Positions 11,235 through 21,803 are shown, counted from the first letter of the stretch. The stretch is 64,000 bases of DNA from Sthenelais limicola (GCA_942159475.1 OW804097.1:38018298-38082297); one strand, 5' to 3'. The notes: a model not told the origin generated them from the letters alone. Made by a program: numbers and translations.

Positions 11235-11641
11235 GTGATGTGTTTTAAGAAAGTCGTGAAAATGATATTTTTCAAAGTGATTTATTCACAAGATATCTTA
11301 CTAGGAATGTTCTGAATTTTTGGGCTTAGCACTTTTAGTCATATGAATCTAGGTAGTACATTTCAGGACTGTGTATTTAATATATCCTTATAACCTATGG
11401 AGTGCATTTAGTTATTTTTGGTATACACACAGAAAATGCAAAAAATGCAGAAAATGCAAAACAGATATTGCAAACATTTGTTCTAACATAAATATATCAA
11501 ACATACGATATAGAAAGACTTCTTAGATGTCATTCATGTTTACCGCCATTGGAATCCGCTTGATCTCATCTTTCAAATATGATGTCATCTCAAAATCTGT
11601 TTTTTTTTCGACTTGTGACTCATTTTCCTGTAACACACCAC
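11235..11641 (+). mobile_element. MITE family B, full copy with AATT flanks
   Basis: GTGATGTGTTTTAAGAAAGT at the left (the TIR has lost a few bases) and CTCATTTTCCTGTAACACACCAC at the right. AATT lies immediately outside on both sides, consistent with a 4-bp target-site duplication. Confidence 0.75.
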
Positions 11642-11699
11642 AATTCAGAATAAAAACATCAGCATGAAGAGAAACATTTACTTTTTTTGACAAAAATAT

Positions 11700-12090
11700 G
11701 TTCCAAAATGAGTCATAAGTCGCAAAATTGATATTTTTCAAAGTGTTTTTTTTTCAGAGGATCTCTTTATCGAAATGTTCTAATCTTTGGAGGGTTTAGC
11801 ACTTATAGTTGCATAAATCCATGTAACAAATTTCAAGACATTGTATCAAATATATTCTTGTGTTTTGAAGACCTTTGGAGTATATTCAGTTACTTTACTG
11901 GTAATTACCCATCTAGAAACATTGCAAACTTTTTGTTTCAAAAATAAAAACATCAAACTTAAAATATAGAAACACTTATTGGGTACCCTAGTGTTTACTA
12001 TCATTGGAATCACTTTGATCTCCTCTTTTCAAATATGGTGAAAAATCCATTTTTTGCGACTTATGACTCATTTTCCTAAAACGGATCACA
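11700..12090 (+). mobile_element. MITE family B, left end truncated
   Basis: It starts inside the TIR at CCAAAATGAGTCATAAGTCG and ends TTTTCCTAAAACGGATCACA. The body matches the copy at 432-834 most closely, sharing the diverged right end CGGATCACA. Confidence 0.75.
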
Positions 12091-12190
12091 AATAACGCAC
12101 ATAATACTAATACACTTATGGCACGACCTACTCATTCTATGGACGGTAAGTCTGGTCGATGTAGAATGAGTTCTACATCAATTCACAGAT

Positions 12191-12414
12191 GGGTCAGATT
12201 TTCAGAAAATGTACAATCAGAAGCTCTACAAATTTGGTAACTTCTGTTAAATCAGACAGAAAAGTGATAAATAATGGGTATATATCAGAGTATCTTTGGC
12301 ATTGTGTTGATTAAAGATAGGTCTTTTATAGTGGTAAACTGCATTTTTACTTAAATTTGGATTATTAGAAAGGATTGGTGAAGGTGAATTGTACATTTTC
12401 TGACAATCTGACCC
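12191..12414 (+). mobile_element. MITE family A, full copy with AGAT flanks
   Basis: GGGTCAGATTTTCAGAAAAT ... GACAATCTGACCC with AGAT on both sides. Directly downstream are short repeats of a (T)CCCAG(A/G)TGTAG(A)A(C)T phrase. Confidence 0.85.
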
Positions 12415-12639
12415 AGATGTAGAACTCCCAGGTGTGGAATTCCCAGATGTAGTACTCCCAGGGGTAGAATATACAAATTGGATTAGGTTTAGACAATGAA
12501 TCCCCGCGGTGCTTATTATATAGAAACTGCTAGCAGTGTACTCCCTAGCTGGAACTAAATTAATTAATTAAATCAGCGACCAGTAATTAAATATTCTTTA
12601 TAATTAGCTCCTCCAATCTATGATATAAGTAATCTTCGT

Positions 12640-12700
12640 TGATGAAGGACTCTTGTTTCCTGAAACGTCGGACACCCAATAAACTGAATCTCAAACAATT
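12640..12700 (+). other. Hammerhead-like or Penelope-type terminal motif
   Basis: TTGATGA, a short AGGA...TCCT stem and GAAACGTC occur in the order of a hammerhead ribozyme core, followed by AATAAACTGAATC. The first core base is T rather than C, and I cannot build a convincing stem III. Such phrases are frequent at Penelope-like retroelement ends. Confidence 0.3.
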
Positions 12701-13158
12701 CCCCACTTCCCTCCCTCATTTGTTTGAGTTTTCCAACTTCACTCTGTATATATTTCAATCATAGATCAAGCTTGTAAGCCTTAGCAGATATGGTAATACC
12801 ATCATAGATATAACGTCTTATTAATGCTTAATGTCAATTTTAATAAGATGATCCTTATTACTTCAAAAGTATGTTTCTCAGTTATATTTCATTTTTCAAT
12901 GTATATTCATTAGTTGAAAAACAGTTCAGTCTTCATGATTATTATTGTATTTTATACTCCTAACGACTTAACATAAAAGTATGTAATTCTTGATGGTCAG
13001 TTCTATTCGGAAGAAATGTAATTGAGCATAGAACGATTATCCAATTTCCTGTAAATCAAATATGAAAGTCATGGAAATAAAATTCAAATCAATCAATCAT
13101 TCACTATGATATAAATAGATACATTGCATTGTTAAAGAATGTCTTCTATTTCCTTTAT
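12701..13158. other. Unassigned intergenic DNA
   Basis: AT-rich sequence with no gene or repeat family recognised. Confidence 0.35.
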
Positions 13159-13215
13159 GGGTCAGATTTTCAGAAAATGTACAATTCAACTTCGCCTATC
13201 TTCTCAAATAACCCA
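13159..13215 (-). mobile_element. MITE family A, terminal fragment
   Basis: GGGTCAGATTTTCAGAAAAT, then CTTCGCCTATCTTCTCAAAT and AACCC, after which the match stops. Confidence 0.75.
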
Positions 13216-13594
13216 CTCCCTCTTTTCCCTCCCCTCTGATGAATGAATATTCAAAATAGATGAAAAATAATACTCCCATAGTTTTCCCTATACTCAAAAC
13301 CCTGGAAGTGCCAAATCTCAAAACCATGTATAAGATATTTAATAAATAGCAGTTAAATATGTTCTAAATCTCTTATTATGAAGGTCCATCATGAGCGGCC
13401 TGCCACCATTGATTTATACATACCAATCCTATTGAAAATAAATTTTGGTAATTCTTTTTGTATTTCTTATGATTTAAGTATTGATTCATTTCTCCACGAA
13501 TGGCGCACCCAATAGGCATAATATATAGAGACTGAAACAGAATTAAAATTTTCGTTTCTCGTTGCTACATGTAGTCGGGTCCACTTGAATTGAC

Positions 13595-13745
13595 GCAGTA
13601 GCTTGTGGCTAATGACGTAGTATCTTACAGGGGCTTTCCCAGGCTATAAATAGAGTGTGGGTATCCCGATTTAAAAAGGCTTCAAAATCACATTTCCAAC
13701 GACATCCAGAAGTGTACCGCACAAGGGGAGAAGAAAAAGTGAATA
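13595..13745 (+). repeat. Dispersed promoter-like repeat with TATAAATA
   Basis: GGGGCTTTCCCAGGC, then TATAAATA (13645-13652), GAGTGTGGGTATCCCGATTT and GGCTTCAAAATCACATTTCC match the units at 3604-4030. The conserved TATA box with conserved downstream sequence suggests the 5' end of a transcribed repeat. Confidence 0.5.
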
Positions 13746-13895
13746 AAAGAAATGTGGTTGGTGTCGATATGTAGCCGTATGTATGGGACATGTAGCCTCC
13801 CTCCCACCCTGCCACTCGGCGAAGCCTTAAAGCTAGGCCTGACTTAATTACGTTGTGAATATGGTGGTTTTCATGTGCAGACGTTTTGCATTGAG

Positions 13896-13945
13896 CTGTC
13901 TGCTGTGGTCGTTTGGGTTCAACCAACCCAACGACCAGCAGACAG
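13896..13945. repeat. Strong stem-loop (about 21-bp stem)
   Basis: CTGTCTGCTG plus GGTCGTT plus GGGTT pairs with AACCC plus AACGACC plus CAGCAGACAG around a 5-base loop, with single bulges. It lies within a 13.85-14.5 kb stretch where several short frames are open on both strands but none looks like a protein. Confidence 0.75.
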
Positions 13946-14455
13946 TTAGATTGTATACCCCTGCCCAATGCATGTTGTTTCACAATGTTCATGTTGCGCC
14001 GTGTGCAAACGTGAGAGTTGGGCTGAGATTTCTGTTGGAATTGGTACTGTTCGTGTACCCATGCCTCAAGGTTGTAATGATTTTACCTTTTTAGGGTTTT
14101 TTTGCTACAGATACACACAAACTGTTACGAGCTCGTTGAGTTGTCAAACTTTATCATTGAAGTGGAAATACTGTAAAAAAGGCGGGGCTTTACACGAGAA
14201 AATGGGCGAAAGAGACAGAGAAAGGTAGGGAGGCGTACTGTAGGGCGTAGGACGCTATTTGTGTGGCATCGTTCAGAAACCTCTATATAAAGCTGACGCT
14301 TTTTGTAAACAAAAATGCGGATGGATGCCGACCGTCCAGAAGTATCAAACCGCCCATAATATGTTTTTTCCTGTGATAAATGAGGTGCTTGTGACTGACG
14401 TTTACAGATTGTTGAATAATCCCACCCCCCCCCCCTGCCCCGTCCCACCTAGTGT

Positions 14456-14487
14456 CTCCCCGCACACACCACCGTGTGTGCGGGGAG
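14456..14487. repeat. Perfect 14-bp hairpin
   Basis: CTCCCCGCACACAC, loop CACC, GTGTGTGCGGGGAG. It follows a C-run at 14420-14440 and is the most stable short hairpin noticed in the window. Confidence 0.9.
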
Positions 14488-14940
14488 CACGCTCTATTGC
14501 ATCACGCTAGGGTGCCCTTAGGGCTCCAACGTGGTGGCGCAAATGGCGGTTGGCACTTCCCAACGCTTCCCCATAGGAATAGTATAGGAATATCGAAAAT
14601 CTATTTTACAGCGTAGATTGATTATTTCTTCAGACAAAACTTGCAGAGGACATCCTATCGTTGCGATTTCTGGGTAAGGATGTCGGCTATCGGTATGTTT
14701 ACTAGGAAAACGACGCGGCCAGGTTGAGATGTGGAAGGTATTGAGCCATGGCTGTGAAGGCCCGGGGCGACAGAAGGATTCGAAATATGCCTGCTGCGCA
14801 CCGCCTTTCTCAAGGCGGTTTTTGGTCGCCTCTCGTCCAGAGAGGGGGGACAGACCTCTACAGATGAGTAAAGTGGTTCGTAAAACAACAAATTCCGAGA
14901 ACATTCGGGACAAAGAAACCCTTCTTCCTACCTTTTCTTT
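14488..14940 (+). repeat. GC-richer segment ending in the dispersed repeat
   Basis: It contains a short hairpin (ACCGCCTT, TCTC, AAGGCGGT at 14800-14819). The final part (about 14845-14935, CTCTACAGATGAGTAAAGTG, AAAACAACAAATTC) repeats the segment near 3955-4030 (CTCTACAGATTAGAAAAGCA). Short open frames on both strands have no protein-like signature, and no RNA gene could be identified. Confidence 0.4.
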
Positions 14941-15049
14941 TCTACCTCTTTTCGTAGAAATTGCTCTACCGTTATATCATATGGATGTCCCAAATTCAGA
15001 GATGGTGTATTAACTATATATCCATCCATGCATATCCATGCAACTATAG

Positions 15050-15172
15050 AATACTTATTAAATGTCCTACTGTTTACTATCATTAGAATCCGCTTGATCT
15101 CATCTTTTCAAATATGATGATATCTAAAAATCCATTTTTGTGACTTGTGAGTCATTTCCCTGGAACACCTCA
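15050..15172 (+). mobile_element. MITE family B, right-end fragment
   Basis: It matches the last third of family B (TCATTAGAATCCGCTTGATC, CAAAAATCC-like block) and ends TGGAACACCTCAC. Confidence 0.65.
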
Positions 15173-15439
15173 CAAATATCAGCAGCCTGTAGATGATTAT
15201 TGGCGAATGCATGTACTGACATGAGTTGCAGCTAGTATTACAGACCTGTCAATTAGATACACTTGCTATGACATGTTCAGGACATGTTCAGGAGTTCTTA
15301 TTTCAAATTCAAATGTATAGATTGATCGTTGTGACATGGATCTCTGACAGGTCTATATTACATCCCTACATCGCGTAATTCTTGCAGGCCCGAATACTGC
15401 TATTCGATCCAGCTGCCATCTAACATTTGAATTTGGAAT

Positions 15440-15660
15440 TAATCTGGACGCAGTGCTTTCTTATCTATGACTAGCAAAGTACCTGTCCTCTGGACGGTCA
15501 CCCTCTCTCCCAACACTTCCCCTCTCCCTCTTTTCCCTCCCCCTCTTCTCTGTCTTTCATACCTGTTTTTCTCTCTGAAGTCCATACTCTTGTTGGAGAG
15601 GGGAGTGAGAGGAGGAGGGGAGAGACAGTGAGAGGAAGAGGGTGAGGGATTTCTATCAAA
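15440..15660. repeat. Pyrimidine tract facing a purine tract (foldback)
   Basis: CCTCTCCCTCTTTTCCCTCC-type sequence (about 15500-15560) is followed within 40 bp by GAGGAGGGGAGAGACAGTGA-type sequence (about 15596-15650), so the two halves can pair. The frame across it is low complexity. Confidence 0.7.
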
Positions 15661-15757
15661 CACACATGAGATAAAATTGGTATGTCAATGACTTTTCCGG
15701 CCCTGGAGTAGGCCCACCACTATATGTCCCATTGGGATCAATGAGAATGTAATATTA

Positions 15758-15992
15758 GGGTCAGATTTTCAGAAAATGTACAATTCAACTTCGCCAATCT
15801 TTTCAAATAGCCCAAATGTCAGACGAAAATAAAGTTCAAAATACAGTTCAACCTTACAAAACAGATTGCTAGAATCAATGCAATGCCGAATATACTCGAA
15901 TTTACCTAGTATTGACCAAATTGCAGCCTAAATTTTCAGAATTTTCTAAATGTGTACAGCTGCGAATTGTACATTTTCTGAAAATCTGACCC
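15758..15992 (-). mobile_element. MITE family A, full copy
   Basis: GGGTCAGATTTTCAGAAAAT, CAACTTCGCCAATCTTTTCA ... GAAAATCTGACCC. Reversed orientation. Confidence 0.85.
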
Positions 15993-16073
15993 AATATACA
16001 CGGAACAATGCTATTTCCTGAACGTAATTTATGCTCACCCCACGTTTTCACATGTCCACATTACCTTGATTGT

Positions 16074-16459
16074 TAAATGAGTCACAAGTCGCTAAATTTA
16101 TTTTTCAAATTGATTCATTGACAAGATGTCTTACTGGGAATGCTTCATTTTTTAGGGTGCTTACCGCTGCCTGTAGCATGAATACATTTACTAAATTTCA
16201 GAACAGTGTACTAAATATATCTATGCATTTTGTAGGTCATCTTATAGAGTATATTTTGCTACTTTGTTAATGATTGTCCACCCAACAACATTGCAAACCT
16301 TTTTTTTTAAATTAAAGATATCAAACTTAATATAGAGAAATATTCATAAAATGTTCTTGTGTTTACTATCATTAAAATCGGCTCGGTCTCATCCTTTCAA
16401 ATTAGGATGATATCTCAAAATTCAATGTTTTGCAACTCATTTTCTTAAAACACATCACA
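16074..16459 (+). mobile_element. MITE family B, left terminus missing
   Basis: It begins at AAATGAGTCACAAGTCGCTA and ends CTCATTTTCTTAAAACACATCAC, with the family body between. Confidence 0.7.
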
Positions 16460-16573
16460 ATTAGCCTGTGGAAATACTACAAAGAACCTTATGCCACAGG
16501 CTTGTTGTATAAGGTTCTTCATAGTGTTTCTTATTACATGAGACCCTCCACATGTATAGGGTTATATGCTTAT

Positions 16574-16787
16574 GGGTCAGATCGTCAGATAATGTACAAT
16601 CGGCAAGTCTACACATTTAGTCAATTCTGCTAAATTAGACTGTAAAATGGCCAATACTAGGTATATCTGAGTATATTTGACATTGCCTTGATTCAAACAA
16701 TCTATTTGGTTATGTTGAACTGTATTTTGAAGCTCAATTTGAGAGGATTGTTGAAGATGAATTGTACATTGTCAGGCGATTTTACCC
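16574..16787 (+). mobile_element. MITE family A, diverged right end
   Basis: GGGTCAGATCGTCAGATAAT ... GGCGATTTTACCC. The right end shares the GGCGATTT variant with the copy ending at 17643. It abuts the left arm of the large inverted duplication. Confidence 0.75.
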
Positions 16788-17525
16788 ATATCCATAATCA
16801 GAAGATCTGCATGGAACACTCCTCTTCTTCCCAAGGATACATACAATGCTGGCCATGCTCTTACAATAAGTTATAACAATAGCCAAGTGGGCACTGCATC
16901 GTTAACTCATATACCATGCTGAGAGCGATAATAGAGGTTGGAGATGATTTAACAGGTGAAAGGTGAAAGGTACAACTGTGATATATAGAAGTGAGTGCTC
17001 CCGTTACCATTGTGATGTGTTTCAGAGAAATAAGTCATAAGTTGCAAACAATGGATTTATGAATATATTTAATACGCTGTCATGAAATTTGATACATGTA
17101 ATCATATGACTCAGAGCATTGGATAACCCCAAAATGAGTACATTTGTATAAAGAGATCGTGTGAATGAAACTCTTTGAAAGATACCAGTTTTGTGTCTTG
17201 TGAACACATAACATATGCCAGAAGGCAAAAGTATCTCAATTTGGAAATTCTATAGCCGACTTAATTACATGGACGGGCAGAGATCCTGATTATCCAAGAA
17301 CTCATTTCCTCAGAACCATGAGAGATTTTTTGCCTGATCTTTACCCTCATGTCATACATTATTAGTTTAGAAGTATGCTTAAGGAAATAAAAGTTTAATT
17401 GAAATGTCGAACTCCTTAAGAGCGACTGACATTTGTAGTGCAAACAATAAATAAGCTAGCTCAGGAGAGCCTCATGAGTTAGACTGACTTCAGGATATTT
17501 TTATATCATATGGCTCAGATCTTCA
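16788..17525 (+). repeat. Left arm of large inverted duplication
   Basis: It is mirrored, with divergence, by 19963-21066. Shared landmarks in inverted order include AATCAGAAGATCTGCATG, GCTGGCCATGCTCTTACAAT, ATAGCCAAGTGGGCACTGCA, the GGTGAAAGGTGAAAGGT run, a family-B MITE, CAGAGATCCTGATTATCCA and AACTCCTTAAGAGCGACTGA. Both ends abut family-A MITE sequence. Confidence 0.8.
17012..17212 (+). mobile_element. MITE family B, internally deleted
   Basis: GTGATGTGTTTCAGAGAAAT at the left and TTGTGAACACATAAC at the right. It lies inside the inverted-duplication arm. Its partner in the other arm (20462-20823) is longer and not a simple mirror of it. Confidence 0.65.
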
Positions 17526-17643
17526 ATGTACAACAATCTATTTGGTTATGTTAAACTTAATTTTATACCTGATTTTAGTCTTAAATGTGGGTTATTTGAG
17601 AGGATTGGTGGAAATGAATTGTACATTTTCTGGCGATTTCACC
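17512..17643 (+). mobile_element. MITE family A, internally deleted
   Basis: It starts GGCTCAGATCTTCAATGTAC and jumps directly to AACAATCTATTTGGTTATGT, losing about 100 bp, then ends TTTTCTGGCGATTTCACCC. Confidence 0.7.
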
Positions 17644-17770
17644 CTTATAGGAACTATCCAGTATCCCTGTAACTACATCCATTCTCACTATTCCCCTTTT
17701 CCAATGGTTATTTACATATCGAGTTAAGGCAGTAAAGCCCCGCTAGCATTAGTGTTAGGTCCCTTGTACA

Positions 17771-17960
17771 ATAGGGGACTTGCATTTGCCACAGCGCATG
17801 TCTGTTACAATGCATCCTGGGATGGATTATGTTGAAATCAGATATTGACATTAGACTATTGATAAATAGTCCAATAGAACATGGCATTTTTTCTATAGAT
17901 TTTATTCCCAAAATGCCATGCGAATCAGGATTCAAAATGGCGGCTATGCAATTCCCCTAT
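17771..17960 (-). mobile_element. MITE family C, internally deleted
   Basis: AGGGGACTTGCAT at the left, and the inverted ATGCAATTCCCCT at the right preceded by TCAAAATGGCGGCT. About 190 bp, versus about 350 bp for the full copies. Confidence 0.75.
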
Positions 17961-18366
17961 CGTGTTATATGTGAGGAGAGACGCTTGGCCTTACGGTGGT
18001 GTCAAAAGAGTAGCTTGAGAGAAGATTTACCCTTTGGAAGACGATGGGTATTGAGAGTTAATGCGTACAAACATCCAATTCCAGAAGCCATAGTGGAGTA
18101 AGGATCCCATTCCCACATCTATTGATAGTTTCCGGGGAAATGGTGACGAACATAAGGCCCCGCAGGTCGGAGAGGAGACCTCCATTGGAGATTATTTTGT
18201 TTCATATGAAGGTGGTATCTAGGGGTTGTTTGGTCCTTTTATGTGCGACATATAATAAAGCCTTTCAAGCAAACGCCTCCACTAGATAGCAATAGAAATA
18301 AAAGGGAAGTATATGCAAAACATTTAGATTTATACCATTATTTGTGAAAATAGCGGACTGATATAT
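17961..18366. other. Unassigned intergenic DNA
   Basis: No gene is seen. A 90-codon frame that starts in the MITE and runs to 18101 has no recognisable features. Confidence 0.3.
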
Positions 18367-18611
18367 GGGTCAGATTTTCAGAAAATGTAGGCCTACAATT
18401 GTCAGATATATATATATATTTAGAAAATTCTGCTAAATTAGACTGTAAAATGGTCAATACTAGGTATATCTGAGGATATTTGACATTACCTTGTTTCAAA
18501 CAATCTGTTTGGTTATGTTGAACTGACTTTTGAACCGGATTTTTGTCTTCAATTTGCATTGTTTGAGAGAATTGGGGAAGGCGAATTGTACATTTTCTGA
18601 AAATCTGACCC
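18367..18611 (+). mobile_element. MITE family A, full copy with ATAT flanks
   Basis: GGGTCAGATTTTCAGAAAAT ... GAAAATCTGACCC, with ATAT outside on both sides. A small TA-repeat expansion occurs in the interior (TATATATATATAT near 18406). Confidence 0.8.
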
Positions 18612-18633
18612 ATATAATGGAACCAGGGGTATG

Positions 18634-18800
18634 TGGGTGAAATTGACTGAAAATGTACAATTCGCCTTCACCTTCTCAAATTCGCCTCATCTTCTCAAAT
18701 TACCCTAATTTATGACAAAAATGAGGTTAAAAATTCAGTTCAACAATACCAAACAGATTGTTTGAATCAAGGCAACACAAAATATTCTCAGATAGGCCTA
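18634..18800 (-). mobile_element. MITE family A, truncated
   Basis: GGGTGAAATTGACTGAAAAT, then a locally duplicated CTTCTCAAATTCGCC-type block, running to AATATTCTCAGATAGGCC, where the match fades. Confidence 0.65.
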
Positions 18801-18929
18801 CATTTAGACATATCTGAGTATCAAGTATTGTAAGTAAGCACCCCAACAAGCTCGAAAGCTAGTGGAAAATAAAATTTTTCCTCACTATAATAGAAACTAC
18901 CAGGCCTATTGAACATTTTTTAAGGTTTC

Positions 18930-18958
18930 CCCCTGGTACTGGGAAACCTTATATAGGT
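18930..18958. repeat. Short hairpin next to TATA-like sequence
   Basis: AAGGTTTCCC, loop, GGGAAACCTT, followed directly by ATATAGG. A TATAAATA motif is at about 18999. Confidence 0.7.
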
Positions 18959-18959
18959 T

Positions 18960-19690
18960 CCACTTTTTTGCCTGCTGTAGCAACGTCGGCGTTCAGGGTA
19001 TAAATAGAAAACACAACTCAGCATCCTGCCACCTAAATTTTAGACGCATTCGCATACACATCGCGGAAAATTTCGCTCCCGCAAATTGATAAAAAATCAC
19101 TATTTATACTCAAAATACTTTGCCGAGATGTTGAAAATCAGAAAGAGCATACTTTTTTCATCCCATGCATGTACTTTCATCACAACTTTTATTCAAATAA
19201 GGAAAATATTAGAAAAAACCCACTGTTAAAAAAAACAATTCTGCTGTGGCCTGCCCTGCTGTGTGCCAGGCATAGCAGGCTGGCGTGGGCTGACTTCGCT
19301 GACAAAAATCTGATCGTTGTGCAAAACTGGCTTGTCTAATATGGTATTCTAAGGCATTTGTATATAAAATAATTGCCTAACCCTATACACCATCGGAATG
19401 AGAAATGTCTAAGCTTGCATTAGGCAGGAATCATATTTCTATGACTATATCACTGTTATCGATATCGATCATGACACTAGACCAATGCAAACTAGGTTTT
19501 AGCCAAAGTAGGGCCTACCATAGGCCTACATTATTGCGTCGTAGCCGGCATATCGCGGGGAAATTACGCTCCCGTGAAGTAATAAAAACCGCTATTTCTA
19601 CTCGAAATACATTGCCAAGATGTTGAAATTCAGAAAGACCATGCTTTTCTACCCCAAAAAAGGAAGATATGAAGGAAACTCTACTGTTAG
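18960..19690 (+). repeat. Diverged tandem repeat, two units
   Basis: Unit 1 (about 19040-19150: CATCGCGGAAAATTTCGCTC, AATTGATAAAAAATCACTAT, CCGAGATGTTGAAAATCAG) recurs at about 19535-19640 (TATCGCGGGGAAATTACGCT, AAAACCGCTATTTCTACTCG, CCAAGATGTTGAAATTCAG). No gene is associated with it. Confidence 0.6.
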
Positions 19691-19962
19691 ATCTCAGGGA
19701 AAGTATAGCTGTGTGTCAGGACTGATGCCGAGTACGACGCAATAATGTGTGTCGTGAGGTCTTCTTATTTATGCAACGTTAGTAACGCACCATGGTTACT
19801 AGAGTCTGGACAACGCACAATATCCAATTTCCCGCGTGGAGTATCGGAGGAGGAGGGGGGCAGGGAGGGGGGCATTTTTTGTTTAGGCACAAAGGCCCTA
19901 TAGTAGAAACGGAATAGTCGGGGGAAACCTTTTTCTCCTTGGTCACAACCAAATTCTTGTTT

Positions 19963-21066
19963 GAAGATCTGACCCATATGATATAAAAATATCCTCAAGT
20001 CAGTCTAACTTCTGAGGCTCTCCTGGGGTAGTGTATTTGTTGTTTTCACTACAAATGTCAGTCGCTCTTAAGGAGTTCGACATTTCATTTGAACTTTTAT
20101 TTCCTTAAGCTGCAGAAAGCATACTTCTAATCAGTCTTTGGTAGGTCTGACCTTTCCCGCAAAGTCTCCCGATTGATTTTATATTTGTGTGAAAATATGG
20201 AATAACTTGGAACAAAAGCTTGCTGTTACAAAAATAATAAGTGAGATTTAGAGCCTAAGCCTAACATAATATGAGGAGTAAAAATAGAAACAAATAATGT
20301 GTGACATAGAGTAAAGATCAGGCAAAAATAATCCCTCATGGTTCAGAGGAAATGAGTTTTCGTTCTTGGATAACCAGGATCTCTGCCTGTCCGTGTAAGC
20401 ATGCTTTTAAGTGGGCTATAGAATTAATTTCTGTTTGAGATACCTTTGCCTTCTGGCATATGTGATGTGTTTCAAGAAAATGAGTCACAAGTCTCAAAAA
20501 TGGTATTTTTCAATTTGTTTTATTCACATGATCTCTTTATACAAATGTTCTCATTTTTGGGTTATCCAATGCTCTGAGTTGTATGATGACATGTATCGAG
20601 TATATTCTGCTACTTTACAAGTAATTGTCCACCCAGAGATATTGCATACCTTTTTGTCAAAAATAAAAATATCAAACTGAAAATAAAGAAATACTTATTG
20701 GATGTTTACTGTGTAACTAGTGTTTACTATCATTAGAACCATCTGAATCCATCTTTTCAAATATGATGGTATGCCAAAATACATTGTTTGTGACTTGTGA
20801 CTCATTTCTCTGAAACACATCACAAATGGTAACTGGAGCACTCACTTCTATATCACATTTGTACCTTTCACCTTTCACCTTTCACCTTTGCACCTGTTAA
20901 ATCATCTCCAACCTCTATTATCGCTCTCAGGACGTTATATGAGTTAACGATGCAGTGCCCACTTGGCTATTGTTATAACTTATTGTAAGAGCATGGCCAG
21001 CATCACATGTATTCTTGGGAAGAGGAGGAGTGTTCATGCAGATCTTCTGATTAAGGAAATGGGTCA
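19963..21066 (-). repeat. Right arm of large inverted duplication
   Basis: Inverted counterpart of 16788-17525. It carries about 230 bp of extra sequence near 20110-20330 and a fuller family-B MITE. The GGTGAAAGGT run is expanded here (CCTTTCACCTTTCACCTTTC). Family-A terminal fragments (GAAGATCTGACCC, GGGTCAGATT) lie at both edges. Confidence 0.8.
20462..20823 (+). mobile_element. MITE family B, full copy
   Basis: GTGATGTGTTTCAAGAAAAT ... CTCATTTCTCTGAAACACATCAC. It lies inside the right arm of the inverted duplication. Confidence 0.75.
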
Positions 21067-21803
21067 GATTAGGCGTCTCCTTTTCCCTCCTAATTCTGGA
21101 CAATTTAAAAGATAAGCGGTGTTGGTATCTCAACAAAGAATTACTATATGATATGAGCCAGTATCATAACTTTGTGATCGTTTATAAATACATGTAGTCC
21201 ATTACCATTAAACCAGTCGTTGTTGTTTTTGTCAAATAAAACGGGATAACATACAAAACAATCAATTAGGGTAATGCAGAACATTGGATCCAAGGCACAA
21301 TGCATGGCCTTACCGAATGACTCAAGTTTTCCTCAGGCTATAGAGACTGTATTTTATCAGGTAGACTGATTGCTATCGGATGTTATGGTAGATGGGAACG
21401 TGGTAAAAGTTATTTGTTTGACTAGAGGGGTAGATGGTAATGGACTCTCTAAAGGTATCGATTACATTAGAAAAAGCCAGAGATTCAGATTGCGGTTGAT
21501 CTAATAGAAATTACATTCTTTTATTCTATTTTTATCTTTTTACTTTTTTAATAGAGTAACCATCTATGTTTAGATTTTGTAGTTATACATCATTCCCAAA
21601 TACAGTAAAAAAAAGTAATTGTTATTATGTACTTTATCATATGCGCATTCCATATGAGAGGTGCTATAAGTGTGGTGCTATAAAAATATTCATATAGTAT
21701 GCGTACTATATGAACTACTTCGTCACCAAGTCAGCCACTTTTATGCACTTTTATGCACCAAGTTTTATGCCCATATAATAAATATAGAATGTAACACACC
21801 TGC
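21067..21803. other. Unassigned intergenic DNA
   Basis: No gene or repeat family is recognised in this AT-rich stretch. Confidence 0.35.

Noticed and set aside
13609..14510. Several 60-130 codon frames on both strands
   Set aside because: They overlap each other on opposite strands, contain repeat-derived segments and a stem-loop, and show no protein family features.
14800..14825. Hairpin followed by T-run resembling a bacterial terminator
   Set aside because: The context is an animal genome without operons. The hairpin is short and the T-run has only five Ts.
14518..15013. 131-codon minus-strand and 94-codon plus-strand frames
   Set aside because: Mutually overlapping. The end of the segment is a dispersed repeat also present near 3.96-4.03 kb, where the frames are not kept.
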